In this document: positions 10,284 to 18,924 of the stretch, piece after piece
How the letters are laid out: each line of letters begins with the position of its first letter
How positions within the stretch are numbered: the first letter of the stretch is position 1
Source of the DNA: Acidobacteriota bacterium
Lineage (GTDB): Bacteria > Acidobacteriota > Thermoanaerobaculia > UBA5066 > Gp7-AA6
Assembly: GCA_003222385.1 (NCBI GenBank)
Contig: QHVV01000047.1
Span: 12,576-46,224 of the forward strand
Direction: 5' to 3'
DNA length: 33,649 bases
Position numbers and translations under genes: made by a program
The notes under the pieces: model-generated
Database searches by the model: none
What the model was told of the DNA's origin: nothing
What the model saw: only the letters and a program-made list of their open reading frames with translations

Positions 10284-11230
10284 CCCGAGCCCGTTCCGCC
10301 GGCGTTCTCCTTCTCCTCGCCCTCGCTCTTCCGAGCGCCTGCCGGACGTCGGGATATCGCACCAAGCCGCGGATCGCTGTGGTCGACGGAGATCCGGTCG
10401 TCCAGATGGCTTCTCCCGCGACGTTCCGGTCGGCCGCCGATCCGCGCCGCGTCTCCGCGGCGGAGCACTCCCATCCACCCGGAGGGAAAGCACGACTGCT
10501 GGGGCTCGAGATCGCCGGAGTCGTCGTGGGTTATCCCATCGGCCTCCTCGATCGAGCCGAGGTGATCGACGACCAGGCGGCGGACCGGGCATGGGTCGTC
10601 GCCCGCTGCGCGCTCACGCACGTGGCGGCCGTCTTCGATCGGTCGGTCGACGGCCGGAAGCTGACGTTCGAGAACTCCGGGGCGCTCTGGCGGGACACGC
10701 TGGTCCTGAAGGACCGCGAGACCGGCACGTACTGGTCCGCGGCGACGGGCCTCGGCCTCGCGGGGCCGCTGGCCGGCCGGCGCCTCGACGCGATTCCCGC
10801 CGCGTACACGGATGCGGCGGCCTGGCGCCGCGCCTTTCCGGAATCGCTCTACCCCGACCTCGGCCTTCCCACCTCCGTGCCGCTCTCCATGCGGATCTAC
10901 GGCGCCTCTCCCTGGCAGGGCGTTTCCGGGCAGAAGACGAGCGACCGACGGCACCCCGCGAAGAAGGAGCTCCTTTCGGTGGCGGCGGGAGACGAGGCCC
11001 TCGCGTTCAATCCGGAGGAGGTCCGCCGGCGCGGCCCGGTGCACGCGACGCTCCGCGGCCGGTCGATCTCGATCGAATGGGATCCCGCCCGACGGGCCGT
11101 CCGAGCCTGGACCACACCTCCCGAAAAGCGCCGAGAGCTCGCGGTCGTGCCGATGTACTGGTTTGCCCTCGTCCGGCACTTCGCGGTCGTCCGAACATTT
11201 CCGGCGCCCGAACGAACTCCCGAGAAGTAG
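10280..11230 (+). CDS. DUF3179 domain-containing lipoprotein
   Basis: TTG start at 10280 gives lipobox-like LLLLALALPSAC; DUF3179-like VARCALTHVAAVFDRSVDGRKLTFENSGALWRDTLVLKDRETGTYWSAATGLGLAGPLAG. Confidence 0.8.
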   Translation: MTRARSAGVLLLLALALPSACRTSGYRTKPRIAVVDGDPVVQMASPATFRSAADPRRVSAAEHSHPPGGKARLLGLEIAGVVVGYPIGLLDRAEVIDDQAADRAWVVARCALTHVAAVFDRSVDGRKLTFENSGALWRDTLVLKDRETGTYWSAATGLGLAGPLAGRRLDAIPAAYTDAAAWRRAFPESLYPDLGLPTSVPLSMRIYGASPWQGVSGQKTSDRRHPAKKELLSVAAGDEALAFNPEEVRRRGPVHATLRGRSISIEWDPARRAVRAWTTPPEKRRELAVVPMYWFALVRHFAVVRTFPAPERTPEK

Positions 11231-11264
11231 ACTCGCGCGCAACAGCCAGCGAAAGGAGGGCGCG

Positions 11265-11879
11265 ATGTCCCGAACTCATGGAATCCTCGGTTTTCTCGGT
11301 ATTCTCGTCGCCGTTTCCGCTCCCGCGATCGGACAACAGCCCACACCGACCATGGCGGAAACTCCCGCCGCGCCCGTCACGCCCGCCGTGGCGGCGGCCA
11401 TGCCGGCCGGCCCGGCAGACGGCCACACGATCCACGTGACGGCCCCGCACGTCGTCGCGGGAAAGGTGATGGGCCCGTACCATCACTACTGCAAGGTCCT
11501 CTCTCCCGAACCGGTGATCGAGTGTCTCTGTTACCTCTCCGACGAGCCCAACGCCCGGCTCGAACAGGTCGAGTACATCCTGGCGAAGTCCATCACGCGC
11601 AACGGAGCGGTGACGCTCGCGAACTGGAACAAGAACTGGCACGATCACAAGCAGGAGATCGCGACCGGGCGCGTCCAGGTCCTCGACATGTCGCCCGAGA
11701 AGGCGAAGGAAGTGGCCGACCTCGTCTCGACGACCGACGGAATCATCTTCCACCTCTGGTCGCACGACGCGAAAGCTCCGAGCGGAAACGTCGTCATCGC
11801 ACAGTCGGTGGGGCACGTGAACCTGACCGCGGCCGAGCTCAAGAAGGGCGCGGAGGAGAAACCGCCCGCGCACCCGTAA
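11265..11879 (+). CDS. Secreted DUF1264 (OBAP-like) domain protein
   Basis: Signal peptide MSRTHGILGFLGILVAVSAPAIGQQ; HHYCKVLSPEPVIECLCYLSDEPNARLEQVEYILAKSI...WHDHKQEI...HLW; SD GAAAGGAGGG upstream. Confidence 0.75.
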   Translation: MSRTHGILGFLGILVAVSAPAIGQQPTPTMAETPAAPVTPAVAAAMPAGPADGHTIHVTAPHVVAGKVMGPYHHYCKVLSPEPVIECLCYLSDEPNARLEQVEYILAKSITRNGAVTLANWNKNWHDHKQEIATGRVQVLDMSPEKAKEVADLVSTTDGIIFHLWSHDAKAPSGNVVIAQSVGHVNLTAAELKKGAEEKPPAHP

Positions 11880-11900
11880 AACTGACGGGATGAAGAATGA

Positions 11901-11922
11901 CGGGCCCCGTTTCCGGGGCCCG
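11901..11922. terminator. Candidate bidirectional terminator hairpin between convergent genes
   Basis: CGGGCCCCG-TTTC-CGGGGCCCG: 9-bp stem, 4-nt loop, between stops at 11879 (+) and 11930 (-); no clear U-tract. Confidence 0.55.
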
Positions 11923-11929
11923 TCCGGTC

Positions 11930-12616
11930 TCAACCCCCCGGCCGATTTTTTCCGGACTCCGACGGCTTCGTCCAGACGTCGGGCGGCGTGATCCGCGTGC
12001 GGCGATCCGCCTCTTCCGTCGCCTCGTCGATCGCGGCGGAGATGCGCGCCGCGACCCCGGCCTCGTCCGCGTCTCTCGGCACGGGAAACGGCGCACCGTA
12101 CAGGACGACGTTCTTGGAAAAGGGCGCGGGCAGCAGATAGCGATCCCACGAGGCGAGGAAACGCGGCCGCGCGCTCGATGAGGTGATCGGCAGGATCCAT
12201 CCTCCGGTCAGCCGAGCGAGTTGAACGATGCCGGGCTGTACCTGCCGCGGCGGGCCGGTCGGGCCGTCGACGGTCAGCGCTGCCGCGCGTCCGGAGCGGA
12301 CGAGGCGCACCATTTCCCGCAGCGCCTGCGAGCCGCCGCGCGTGGAAGAGCCCCGCACGACCGAGTAACCGTTGGATTCGAGCCAGCCCGCGATGATCTC
12401 TCCGTCCTTCGAACGGGAGGCCATCGTCACGATGCCTTCGTTCCGGTGCGCCTGGATCGAAAGGAACATCCGTCCGTGCCAGAGCGCGAAGAGGATCGGG
12501 ACGCTCCGGGCCTTCAAATCCAGGTAGCGATCGAAGTGGATCCTCTCGACGGTGAGCGTCGCCCGGTGGAGAGAAACGGCCGCGCCCGCGAGTCGGGAAA
12601 GGATTCCCCGAGCCAC
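11930..12616 (-). CDS. DUF374 lysophospholipid acyltransferase family protein
   Basis: 228 aa; ILFALWHGRMFLSIQAHRNEGIVTMASRSKDGEIIA, RGSSTRGGSQALREMV, LTVDGPTGPPRQVQPGIVQLA. Confidence 0.88.
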   Translation of the reverse strand: MARGILSRLAGAAVSLHRATLTVERIHFDRYLDLKARSVPILFALWHGRMFLSIQAHRNEGIVTMASRSKDGEIIAGWLESNGYSVVRGSSTRGGSQALREMVRLVRSGRAAALTVDGPTGPPRQVQPGIVQLARLTGGWILPITSSSARPRFLASWDRYLLPAPFSKNVVLYGAPFPVPRDADEAGVAARISAAIDEATEEADRRTRITPPDVWTKPSESGKNRPGG

Positions 12617-12619
12617 GCC

Positions 12620-13588
12620 CTACCGGACGGCCGGAGCCGCGACGAGAAGAGAACCGACCTTCTCGTAGATCCGAGGGATGACGCCGGGCACCGTCCGCAC
12701 GCCTTTAGTGAAAGCGGCGATCACGAAGTCCGAACCGTTCGGAAGAACAGCGCGCGCCACCAGGTGGTGATAGTCGTATGCGTCGCCCGACTTCGACCAG
12801 ATGCGCGTGCCCGCCGGCAGCTTTTTCCCGGCGAGCCGGGCGTCCTCGAGCTCGAGGTCGTCGTACGGCTTCTCGGACGTGATGTCGCGAGCGAGCAGGC
12901 CGAGCATTTCCTGCGTCCCGGCGGCCCCGACGATCTCGCCCCGCGCGATCTCCTTGAACAGGCGGGCGACGTCGTCCGGCGTGAAGCGGTTGCGGTTGCG
13001 GCCTCCGTCCCGGAAGATCTGCTCGCGCCCGTAGGCGTCTTCGCAGAAGGTCTTCTGGTTCGCGTTGAAGTCACCGTAGCCGCGGGCGAGGAAGAACCGG
13101 TTCATGGCGTTTCGCCGTTTCTTCCACTTCTCCCACTTGCGCGCGCTCGTGATCTCCGGCCCGGACGTGGTGTCGGTGATCGCGTCCACGACGAAGCCCG
13201 TCGCGTCGTTCGAAGAAACCGTGATCATGTCGTGGACGGCGCGCACGATCTCCGGGGTGTCCTTCAAGCGGCCGGCTTCCTTCTCGCTCTCGTAGTAGAC
13301 GAGGTAAAACGCCTTGACGACCGAGGCCGGGTAATAGGCGACGTTTCCGCGGTACGAGCCGGCGGCGAGCGCGCCCCCGGAGCGCGGCGCGAGGTCGATG
13401 ACCGAGATCGAAAGCCCTTCGGGGGTCAACCCCGCCGATCCGAACTCGGCGACCACTTCGGCAGCGATCCGGGCGAGAGCGCTGTCGAGCTCCGGCAATC
13501 GCTCGATCTGAGCGCTGCGGGGCATTTCCGCCGCGCGGAGAAAAGTCGAAAGGAAGAAGAGGAGAAGAACGGAGACGGTCCGCGTCAG
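12620..13588 (-). CDS. Class A beta-lactamase-fold serine hydrolase, secreted; probable CTG start
   Basis: SxxK in YYPASVVKAFYLV, SSND (SDN-like), KSG (KTG-like). CTG at 13588 is preceded by GGAG and begins a signal peptide (TRTVSVLLLFFLSTFLRAAE). Confidence 0.75.
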   Translation of the reverse strand: MTRTVSVLLLFFLSTFLRAAEMPRSAQIERLPELDSALARIAAEVVAEFGSAGLTPEGLSISVIDLAPRSGGALAAGSYRGNVAYYPASVVKAFYLVYYESEKEAGRLKDTPEIVRAVHDMITVSSNDATGFVVDAITDTTSGPEITSARKWEKWKKRRNAMNRFFLARGYGDFNANQKTFCEDAYGREQIFRDGGRNRNRFTPDDVARLFKEIARGEIVGAAGTQEMLGLLARDITSEKPYDDLELEDARLAGKKLPAGTRIWSKSGDAYDYHHLVARAVLPNGSDFVIAAFTKGVRTVPGVIPRIYEKVGSLLVAAPAVR

Positions 13589-13878
13589 GATCGCGCTCCG
13601 CGCGAGTCCGGGACGAGGCGACCGACCCCGGTCGGGAGCGCCGCGCGCTCGCGCCGTCTCCGCCGGACGATCAGGAACGCGACCGTGCCGACGGCGGTCC
13701 ACGGCACCGCGATCAGGAGCAGGATCGAATAGTAGAAGCCGCGACCGAGAGAAGCGGACCCGCCCGGGTACTCGCCGTCCGAGGTGGCGTCCTTGCAGAG
13801 CGGACACGCGGAGAGCGCCGCGGGCAGTACCAGGGCGGCGAGCAGGAGGACGGCCGCGACGCGCACGCTCGGGCTCAC
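13585..13878 (-). CDS. Small membrane protein with CPLCKD motif, respiratory-cluster associated
   Basis: 97 aa: signal peptide then SACPLCKDATSDGEYPGGSASLGRGFYYSILLLIAVPWTAVGTVAFLIVRRRRRER. Confidence 0.75.
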   Translation of the reverse strand: MSPSVRVAAVLLLAALVLPAALSACPLCKDATSDGEYPGGSASLGRGFYYSILLLIAVPWTAVGTVAFLIVRRRRRERAALPTGVGRLVPDSRGARS

Positions 13879-13888
13879 GGAGGCGATG

Positions 13889-14314
13889 CTACCGAAACGG
13901 CCCGCGGCCGTAAAGGTGGTAGAGCATCACGTAGACGACGACGCCGGTGACCGAGACGTAGAGCCAGACCGGGAACGTCCACTTCGCGATGCGGCGGTGC
14001 TTGTCGTCGAATCGCTTCAGCCCGAGGTACAGCGTCCTCAGCACCAGGGGGAGGACCAGGATCGCCAGCAGCGTGTGGGAGCCGAGGATCGCGAAGTAGA
14101 TCGAGCGGACGGGCCCCACGCCGGCAAAGCGGACGGAACCCACGCGGGCGTGATAGGCCAGGTACGACACGAGGAAACAGGCGGATGTCCCGGCCGCGGC
14201 AAGCATCCAACGCCGGTGGCGTTCGATCTCGAGGCGTCGGATCGCCCGGTACGCGACGAGGAGGAACACGGCGCTGGCCGCGTTCAACGTCGCATTGATC
14301 GTCGGATGGATCAG
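13889..14314 (-). CDS. DUF420 domain membrane protein, probable CTG start
   Basis: (CTG)IHPTINATLNAASAVFLLVAYRAIRRLEIERHRRWMLAAAGTSACFLVSYLAYH...KWTFPVWLYVSVTGVVVYVMLYHLYG; CTGA overlap with subunit III stop. Confidence 0.85.
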   Translation of the reverse strand: MIHPTINATLNAASAVFLLVAYRAIRRLEIERHRRWMLAAAGTSACFLVSYLAYHARVGSVRFAGVGPVRSIYFAILGSHTLLAILVLPLVLRTLYLGLKRFDDKHRRIAKWTFPVWLYVSVTGVVVYVMLYHLYGRGPFR

Positions 14315-14910
14315 AAAAGGTAAATGATCGTGAAGAGGATGATCCAGACGAGATCGACGAAATGCCAGTAGAGGCCGATCGTTTCGACCCCCTGGTGGTG
14401 GGCCTGCGTGTACTTTCCGAGAAACGCCTTCCCCGTAACGAACGACATGCAGACGACGCCACAGAACACGTGGAAGCCGTGAAAGCCGGTCGTCGTGTAG
14501 AAGACGGACCCGAAGAGGGAGACGTGGGGGTTGAAGCCTTCGTGAAGCAGGTGGCGGTACTCGTAGGCCTGGATCGAGAGAAAAGTCGCGCCGAAGAGGA
14601 GGGTGAGCGACAGGAAGAGCTTCAGCTTCCGGAGATCCCCGTCGCGGACGGAGGCGAGGGCCTTGACCATCGTCACGGATGAGCAGATGAGGATGAACGT
14701 GTTGAACGCGGTCAGCCAGATGTTGAGCGTGTTGCCGGGGTGCGGCCAGGTGGGGCTCGCGAACCGCAGCACGATGTAGGACCCGATGAGCCCGGTGAAG
14801 AACATGACCTCGGAACAGAGGAAGACCCACATCCCCATCTTGTCGTGGGGAATCCCGGTCGCCGACGGAGGCTCGAGCGCGTGTTCGTGCGCGATCGCGT
14901 GGTTCGCCAT
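14311..14910 (-). CDS. coxC: Cytochrome c oxidase subunit III
   Basis: 199 aa; KMGMWVFLCSEVMFFTGLIGSYIVLRFASPTWPHPG, TTGFHGFHVFCGV, YWHFVDLVWIILFTIIYLF. Confidence 0.95.
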   Translation of the reverse strand: MANHAIAHEHALEPPSATGIPHDKMGMWVFLCSEVMFFTGLIGSYIVLRFASPTWPHPGNTLNIWLTAFNTFILICSSVTMVKALASVRDGDLRKLKLFLSLTLLFGATFLSIQAYEYRHLLHEGFNPHVSLFGSVFYTTTGFHGFHVFCGVVCMSFVTGKAFLGKYTQAHHQGVETIGLYWHFVDLVWIILFTIIYLF

Positions 14911-14919
14911 CGTCTGCCT

Positions 14920-15198
14920 CTAGGGCCTCGGGAGGACGTGCTCGCCGATCCCGACGGAGACCAGGATGGCTCCGAGGATCAGCGTCGACGCGACGATCAC
15001 GCCGAGGCTCTTCCTTTCGAACTTCAGGTGCATGAAGTACAGGGCGACCAGCAGCGCCTTGAAACCGGCGAGCGAAACGAGCCCCAGGATCAGGATCGGC
15101 CGCGGGACCTTGAGGGTCGAATACCCGACCTCCACGACCGTCACGGAGAGGAGAATCCAGAAGATCCCCATGTAGTTCGGGTGCTTGTGCTCGGTCAT
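14920..15198 (-). CDS. Cytochrome c oxidase subunit IV-type protein
   Basis: 92 aa from ATG 15198: MTEHKHPNYMGIFWILLSVTVVEVGYS...GFKALLVALYFMHLKFERKSL. Confidence 0.88.
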   Translation of the reverse strand: MTEHKHPNYMGIFWILLSVTVVEVGYSTLKVPRPILILGLVSLAGFKALLVALYFMHLKFERKSLGVIVASTLILGAILVSVGIGEHVLPRP

Positions 15199-15206
15199 GG
15201 CGCCTC

Positions 15207-15323
15207 CTACGTCTGCGCCCGCGAAATGATGAACAGGATCGAACCCACGAAGAGGGCCGCCGCCACGAGAACCAGGAAGAGGAGCACCCGCCGGTTGGCT
15301 CGGGTGGGGGCGGCGGCGTTCAC
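15207..15323 (-). CDS. 38-aa single-TM protein between ctaB and subunit IV
   Basis: GTG start overlapping ctaB stop (GTGA): VNAAAPTRANRRVLLFLVLVAAALFVGSILFIISRAQT. Confidence 0.6.
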   Translation of the reverse strand: MNAAAPTRANRRVLLFLVLVAAALFVGSILFIISRAQT

Positions 15324-16204
15324 CGGTCGAGCACCATGAGGCCGAGCAGCGCCGGGAGGTACAAAACCGAAACCAGGAAGACGATCCGGGCCGCCTGGAC
15401 GGATCGCTTGACCGCGAAGACGACGGAGCAGCCGACGAAGACCGCCCCGAGCCCGAGGGCGCTCCAGAGGTAGCCCGGCCCCGCCGCAGCAAAGGCACCG
15501 GCGGCGAGCGTCACCGGAATGAGCGCCGCCGCGTAAGCCACGGTCTGGCGGGCCGTGGACTTCCCGTCCGGGTCGGTCACCGGCAGCATCGGGAAGCCCC
15601 CGCGCGCGTAGTCGTCCCGGTAGATCCATGCGATCGAAAGGAAGTGCGGGAGCTGCCAGAGGAACAGCACCGCGAAGAGCGCCCAGGCCTCGCGGCCGAG
15701 CGCTCCGCGCGCCGCGGCCCATCCCATCATCGGCGGAATGGCGCCGGGTACGGCACCGACGAGCGTGCAGAGCGAGGTCACGCGCTTCAACGGCGTGTAG
15801 ACGAGAACGTAGCTCGCGAGCGAGATGGCGGCGAGCAGCGCGGTCAACCCGTTTACGGAGCCGGCGAGGAGCGCGATTCCGACGCCGGAGATCGCGAGCC
15901 CGAACGCGAGCGCGTCCGTCGGGGCGAGGCGGCCCGAGGGAAGCGGCCTCGAGCGGGTCCGCGCCATCCGCGCGTCCGCGTCTCTCTCCGCCCACTGGTT
16001 GAGCGCCGACGCGCCGCCCGACACGAACGCGGTCCCCACGAGCAGAGAAAGGAAGACCGCGGGATGGAACGACGGCCCGACCGCGAGCGCATACCCGACC
16101 GCCGTCGTCACCAGGACGAGAAAGGTGATCCGCGGCTTCGTCAGCTCGACGAAGTCGGAGATGCGCGCGGGCGACGCGGCGATCGCGGTTCCGGCTACTT
16201 GCAC
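15320..16204 (-). CDS. ctaB: Protoheme IX farnesyltransferase (heme O synthase)
   Basis: 294 aa; ELTKPRITFLVLVTTAVGY, NQWAERDADARMARTRSRPLPSGRL, YTPLKRVTSLCTLVGAVPGAIPPMMGW. Confidence 0.95.
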   Translation of the reverse strand: MQVAGTAIAASPARISDFVELTKPRITFLVLVTTAVGYALAVGPSFHPAVFLSLLVGTAFVSGGASALNQWAERDADARMARTRSRPLPSGRLAPTDALAFGLAISGVGIALLAGSVNGLTALLAAISLASYVLVYTPLKRVTSLCTLVGAVPGAIPPMMGWAAARGALGREAWALFAVLFLWQLPHFLSIAWIYRDDYARGGFPMLPVTDPDGKSTARQTVAYAAALIPVTLAAGAFAAAGPGYLWSALGLGAVFVGCSVVFAVKRSVQAARIVFLVSVLYLPALLGLMVLDR

Positions 16205-16205
16205 G

Positions 16206-17153
16206 TCACTGTTCAGAAAGCAACATTGAGACTGCGCCGCGGCGTTCGCTGCGCGAACGGCGGCTGAGAGATTTCAAACCGGGGCTTCCGATGGCCAGCG
16301 CCAGCGACGTCCCAAGCAGCAGAGCGCCGGTCGCGACGTGCGCCGTGGTGATCGCCACGTTCTTGCGGGAGACGACCGTCAGCGCCCCGAGCGCGATCTG
16401 CGCGAGAACGAGCGCTCCCAGAAAGAGGCCGGTCCTCCGGCGCCCCCCGCGGAACGCGGCGACGACCGTCGCGAAGACGAGAGCCGCGACGACGATCGCC
16501 CAGGCGCGATGCGCAAATGCGATCGCCACCGGAAACGAATCGAGCCGAGGCACGACGCGTCCGAGCGAAAGGGGGAAGTCCGGAATCGCGAGCCCGGCCT
16601 TCGTATGGCGCATGACCGCGCCGATCGCCAGCTGTAGGAAAACGGCGAAGACCGTGAGGGCCGCGAGACGCGTGAGCGGCTCCCGCTCCGCCGCCGCGGT
16701 CGGATCCCACCGGGGCGACGTGACCACGGCGATCGCGACCGTCAGGCAGAAGAAGGTCTGCGCCAGGCAGGCGTGCGCGACCGACACCGCCGTCGGCAGG
16801 AGGAAGATCACGGTCAAGCCGCCGAGGACGCCCTGTGCGACGACGGCGCCGACGGCGAGAAGGCCGAGGCGCCGGACCCAACGGCGCGGCTCCCGGCGTG
16901 CGAGCCAGACGGCGAGAACGACCGTCAGGATCCCGACGGTCGTCGCGACCATCCGGTGCCCGTGCTCGTAGAAGACGCCTCCGACCATCGGAGGCATGAC
17001 CTTTCCGTACGACAGCGGCCAGTCCGGGACGGAGAGGCCCGACTCGGTCGACGTCACGAGACCGCCCGCCACGATCAGCCCGAGCGTGGCGGCCGCCGTC
17101 ACGACGGCGAAGCGGTGCAGGGCGATGCTCCGCCCTTGGACGGCCTCACCCAT
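16206..17153 (-). CDS. ctaA: Heme A synthase
   Basis: 315 aa; GGLVTSTESGLSVPDWPLSYGKVMPPMVGGVFYEHGHRMVATTVG and second half-repeat RHTKAGLAIPDFPLSLGR...FAHRAWA. Confidence 0.93.
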   Translation of the reverse strand: MGEAVQGRSIALHRFAVVTAAATLGLIVAGGLVTSTESGLSVPDWPLSYGKVMPPMVGGVFYEHGHRMVATTVGILTVVLAVWLARREPRRWVRRLGLLAVGAVVAQGVLGGLTVIFLLPTAVSVAHACLAQTFFCLTVAIAVVTSPRWDPTAAAEREPLTRLAALTVFAVFLQLAIGAVMRHTKAGLAIPDFPLSLGRVVPRLDSFPVAIAFAHRAWAIVVAALVFATVVAAFRGGRRRTGLFLGALVLAQIALGALTVVSRKNVAITTAHVATGALLLGTSLALAIGSPGLKSLSRRSRSERRGAVSMLLSEQ

Positions 17154-18924
17154 GGGCGGTGACCGGCCTTCCCGACGGAGGCTCGTTCTGGGGCCAGTGG
17201 TCGTCGGCGCCGCGCTCCGGCGCGCTGTACTCGTACGGCCCGCGGTAAACGGTCGGGATGTCGTGGAAGTTCTCGTGGGGCGGCGGCGACGACGTCTGCC
17301 ACTCGAGCGTGTTCGATCGCCACGGGTTGTCCCCCGCGGGCTGCCCGCGCCGCATCGAGAGGAAGAAGTTCAGGACGAGGATCACCTGGCCGACTCCGAG
17401 AACGAAGAGGGAGATCGTCATGAACTGGTTCATCGGCTGCAGGCCCTTCAGGTGCGCATACTGCGAGTAGTCGTAGATGCGCCTCTGCATCCCGCGCATG
17501 CCGAGGAAGTGCATCGGGAAGAAAACGCAGTTGAACGTGATGAAGGTGATCGCGAAATGGACTCTTCCCCACCGTTCGCTCATCTTCCGGCCGAACATCT
17601 TCGGGTACCAGAAGTAGAGCCCTGCGAAGGCGCCGAAGAGAGATCCTCCGAAGAGCACGTAGTGGATGTGCCCCACGATGAAGTACGTGTCGTGGATGTA
17701 GATGTCCACGGGCGTCGACGCCATGAAAATGCCGGACAGCCCGCCGATCACGAACATCGAGACGAAGCCGATCGCGTTCAGCATCGGCGTCGTGAAGTGG
17801 ATCGTGCCTCCCCAGAGGGTCCCCAGCCAGTTGAAGACCTTGATGGCCGAAGGCACCGCGATGACCATGGTCGAGATCATGAAGGTCGTCCCGAGGATCG
17901 GGTTCATTCCGCTCTGGAACATGTGGTGGCCCCACACGATCCAGCCGAGGCCGGCGATCCCTAGGATCGAGTAGGCCATCGCGCGGTAGCCGAAGATCGG
18001 CTTGCGGGAAAAGACCGGCAGGATCTCCGACGTGATCCCCATCGCCGGCAGGATCATGATGTAGACCTCGGGATGTCCGAAGAACCAGAAGAGGTGCTGC
18101 CAGAGGAGCGCCTGTCCCCCTCCCGCGTTCGTCAGGGGCTGGCCCGAGATGATCAACCCCTTCGGCAGAAAGAACGTCGTGCCGAGCACGCGATCGAACA
18201 GCAGCATGATCATGGCCCCGGAGAGGACCGGCAGCGCGAGGAGGAGCAGCACCGCCGTCACGAAGAGGGCCCAGACGGTCAGCGGCAGGCGGAAGAACGT
18301 CAGCCCCGGCGCGCGCAGGTTCAACACCGTGGTGATGAAGTTGACCGCGGTCAGGAGCGACGAGATTCCCAGCACGAGGAGGGCGAGCAGCCATAGAGTC
18401 TGCCCCTTCGGCTGCACGGCGGAGAGCGGCGCGTACGACGTCCAGCCCGACTGGGCGGCACCCCCCGTCACGAAGAAGGACCAGAGGATGAGGACGGCGC
18501 CGGGCACGGCCGTCCAGAACGAGAACATGTTGAGCGTCGGAAACGCCATGTCGCGCGCGCCGATCTGCAGCGGCACGACGAAGTTGCCGAACGCGCCGAT
18601 CAGGATCGGCATGATCGCGAAAAAGATCATGATCGTCGCGTGCATCGTGAAGAGCGAGTTGTAGAACTCCGGGAGCATCTGCCCGTTCGGCATCCCCTCC
18701 GGGGCGAGCTTGCCCATGAACGCGATCGGTCGCCCGGGCCAGGCGAGCTGCCAGCGCACGAGCGTCGCGAGCAGTCCGCCGATGACCAGCATGAAGAGTG
18801 CATAGAACAGGTACTGCTTCCCGATGACCTTGTGGTCCAGCGAGAAGATGTACTTGCGCCAGAACGACGTCGGCTCCGGATGGACTCCCGGCGGGAGCTC
18901 TCGGACGACGGCAATACTGCTCAT
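17146..18924 (-). CDS. coxA: Cytochrome c oxidase subunit I (A-type heme-copper oxidase)
   Basis: Start ATG 18924 overlapping coxB stop; WQHLFWFFGHPEVYIMILP, GHHMFQSGMNP, DTYFIVGHIHYVLFGGSLFGAFAGLYFWYPKMFGR. Confidence 0.97.
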   Translation of the reverse strand: MSSIAVVRELPPGVHPEPTSFWRKYIFSLDHKVIGKQYLFYALFMLVIGGLLATLVRWQLAWPGRPIAFMGKLAPEGMPNGQMLPEFYNSLFTMHATIMIFFAIMPILIGAFGNFVVPLQIGARDMAFPTLNMFSFWTAVPGAVLILWSFFVTGGAAQSGWTSYAPLSAVQPKGQTLWLLALLVLGISSLLTAVNFITTVLNLRAPGLTFFRLPLTVWALFVTAVLLLLALPVLSGAMIMLLFDRVLGTTFFLPKGLIISGQPLTNAGGGQALLWQHLFWFFGHPEVYIMILPAMGITSEILPVFSRKPIFGYRAMAYSILGIAGLGWIVWGHHMFQSGMNPILGTTFMISTMVIAVPSAIKVFNWLGTLWGGTIHFTTPMLNAIGFVSMFVIGGLSGIFMASTPVDIYIHDTYFIVGHIHYVLFGGSLFGAFAGLYFWYPKMFGRKMSERWGRVHFAITFITFNCVFFPMHFLGMRGMQRRIYDYSQYAHLKGLQPMNQFMTISLFVLGVGQVILVLNFFLSMRRGQPAGDNPWRSNTLEWQTSSPPPHENFHDIPTVYRGPYEYSAPERGADDHWPQNEPPSGRPVTAHG

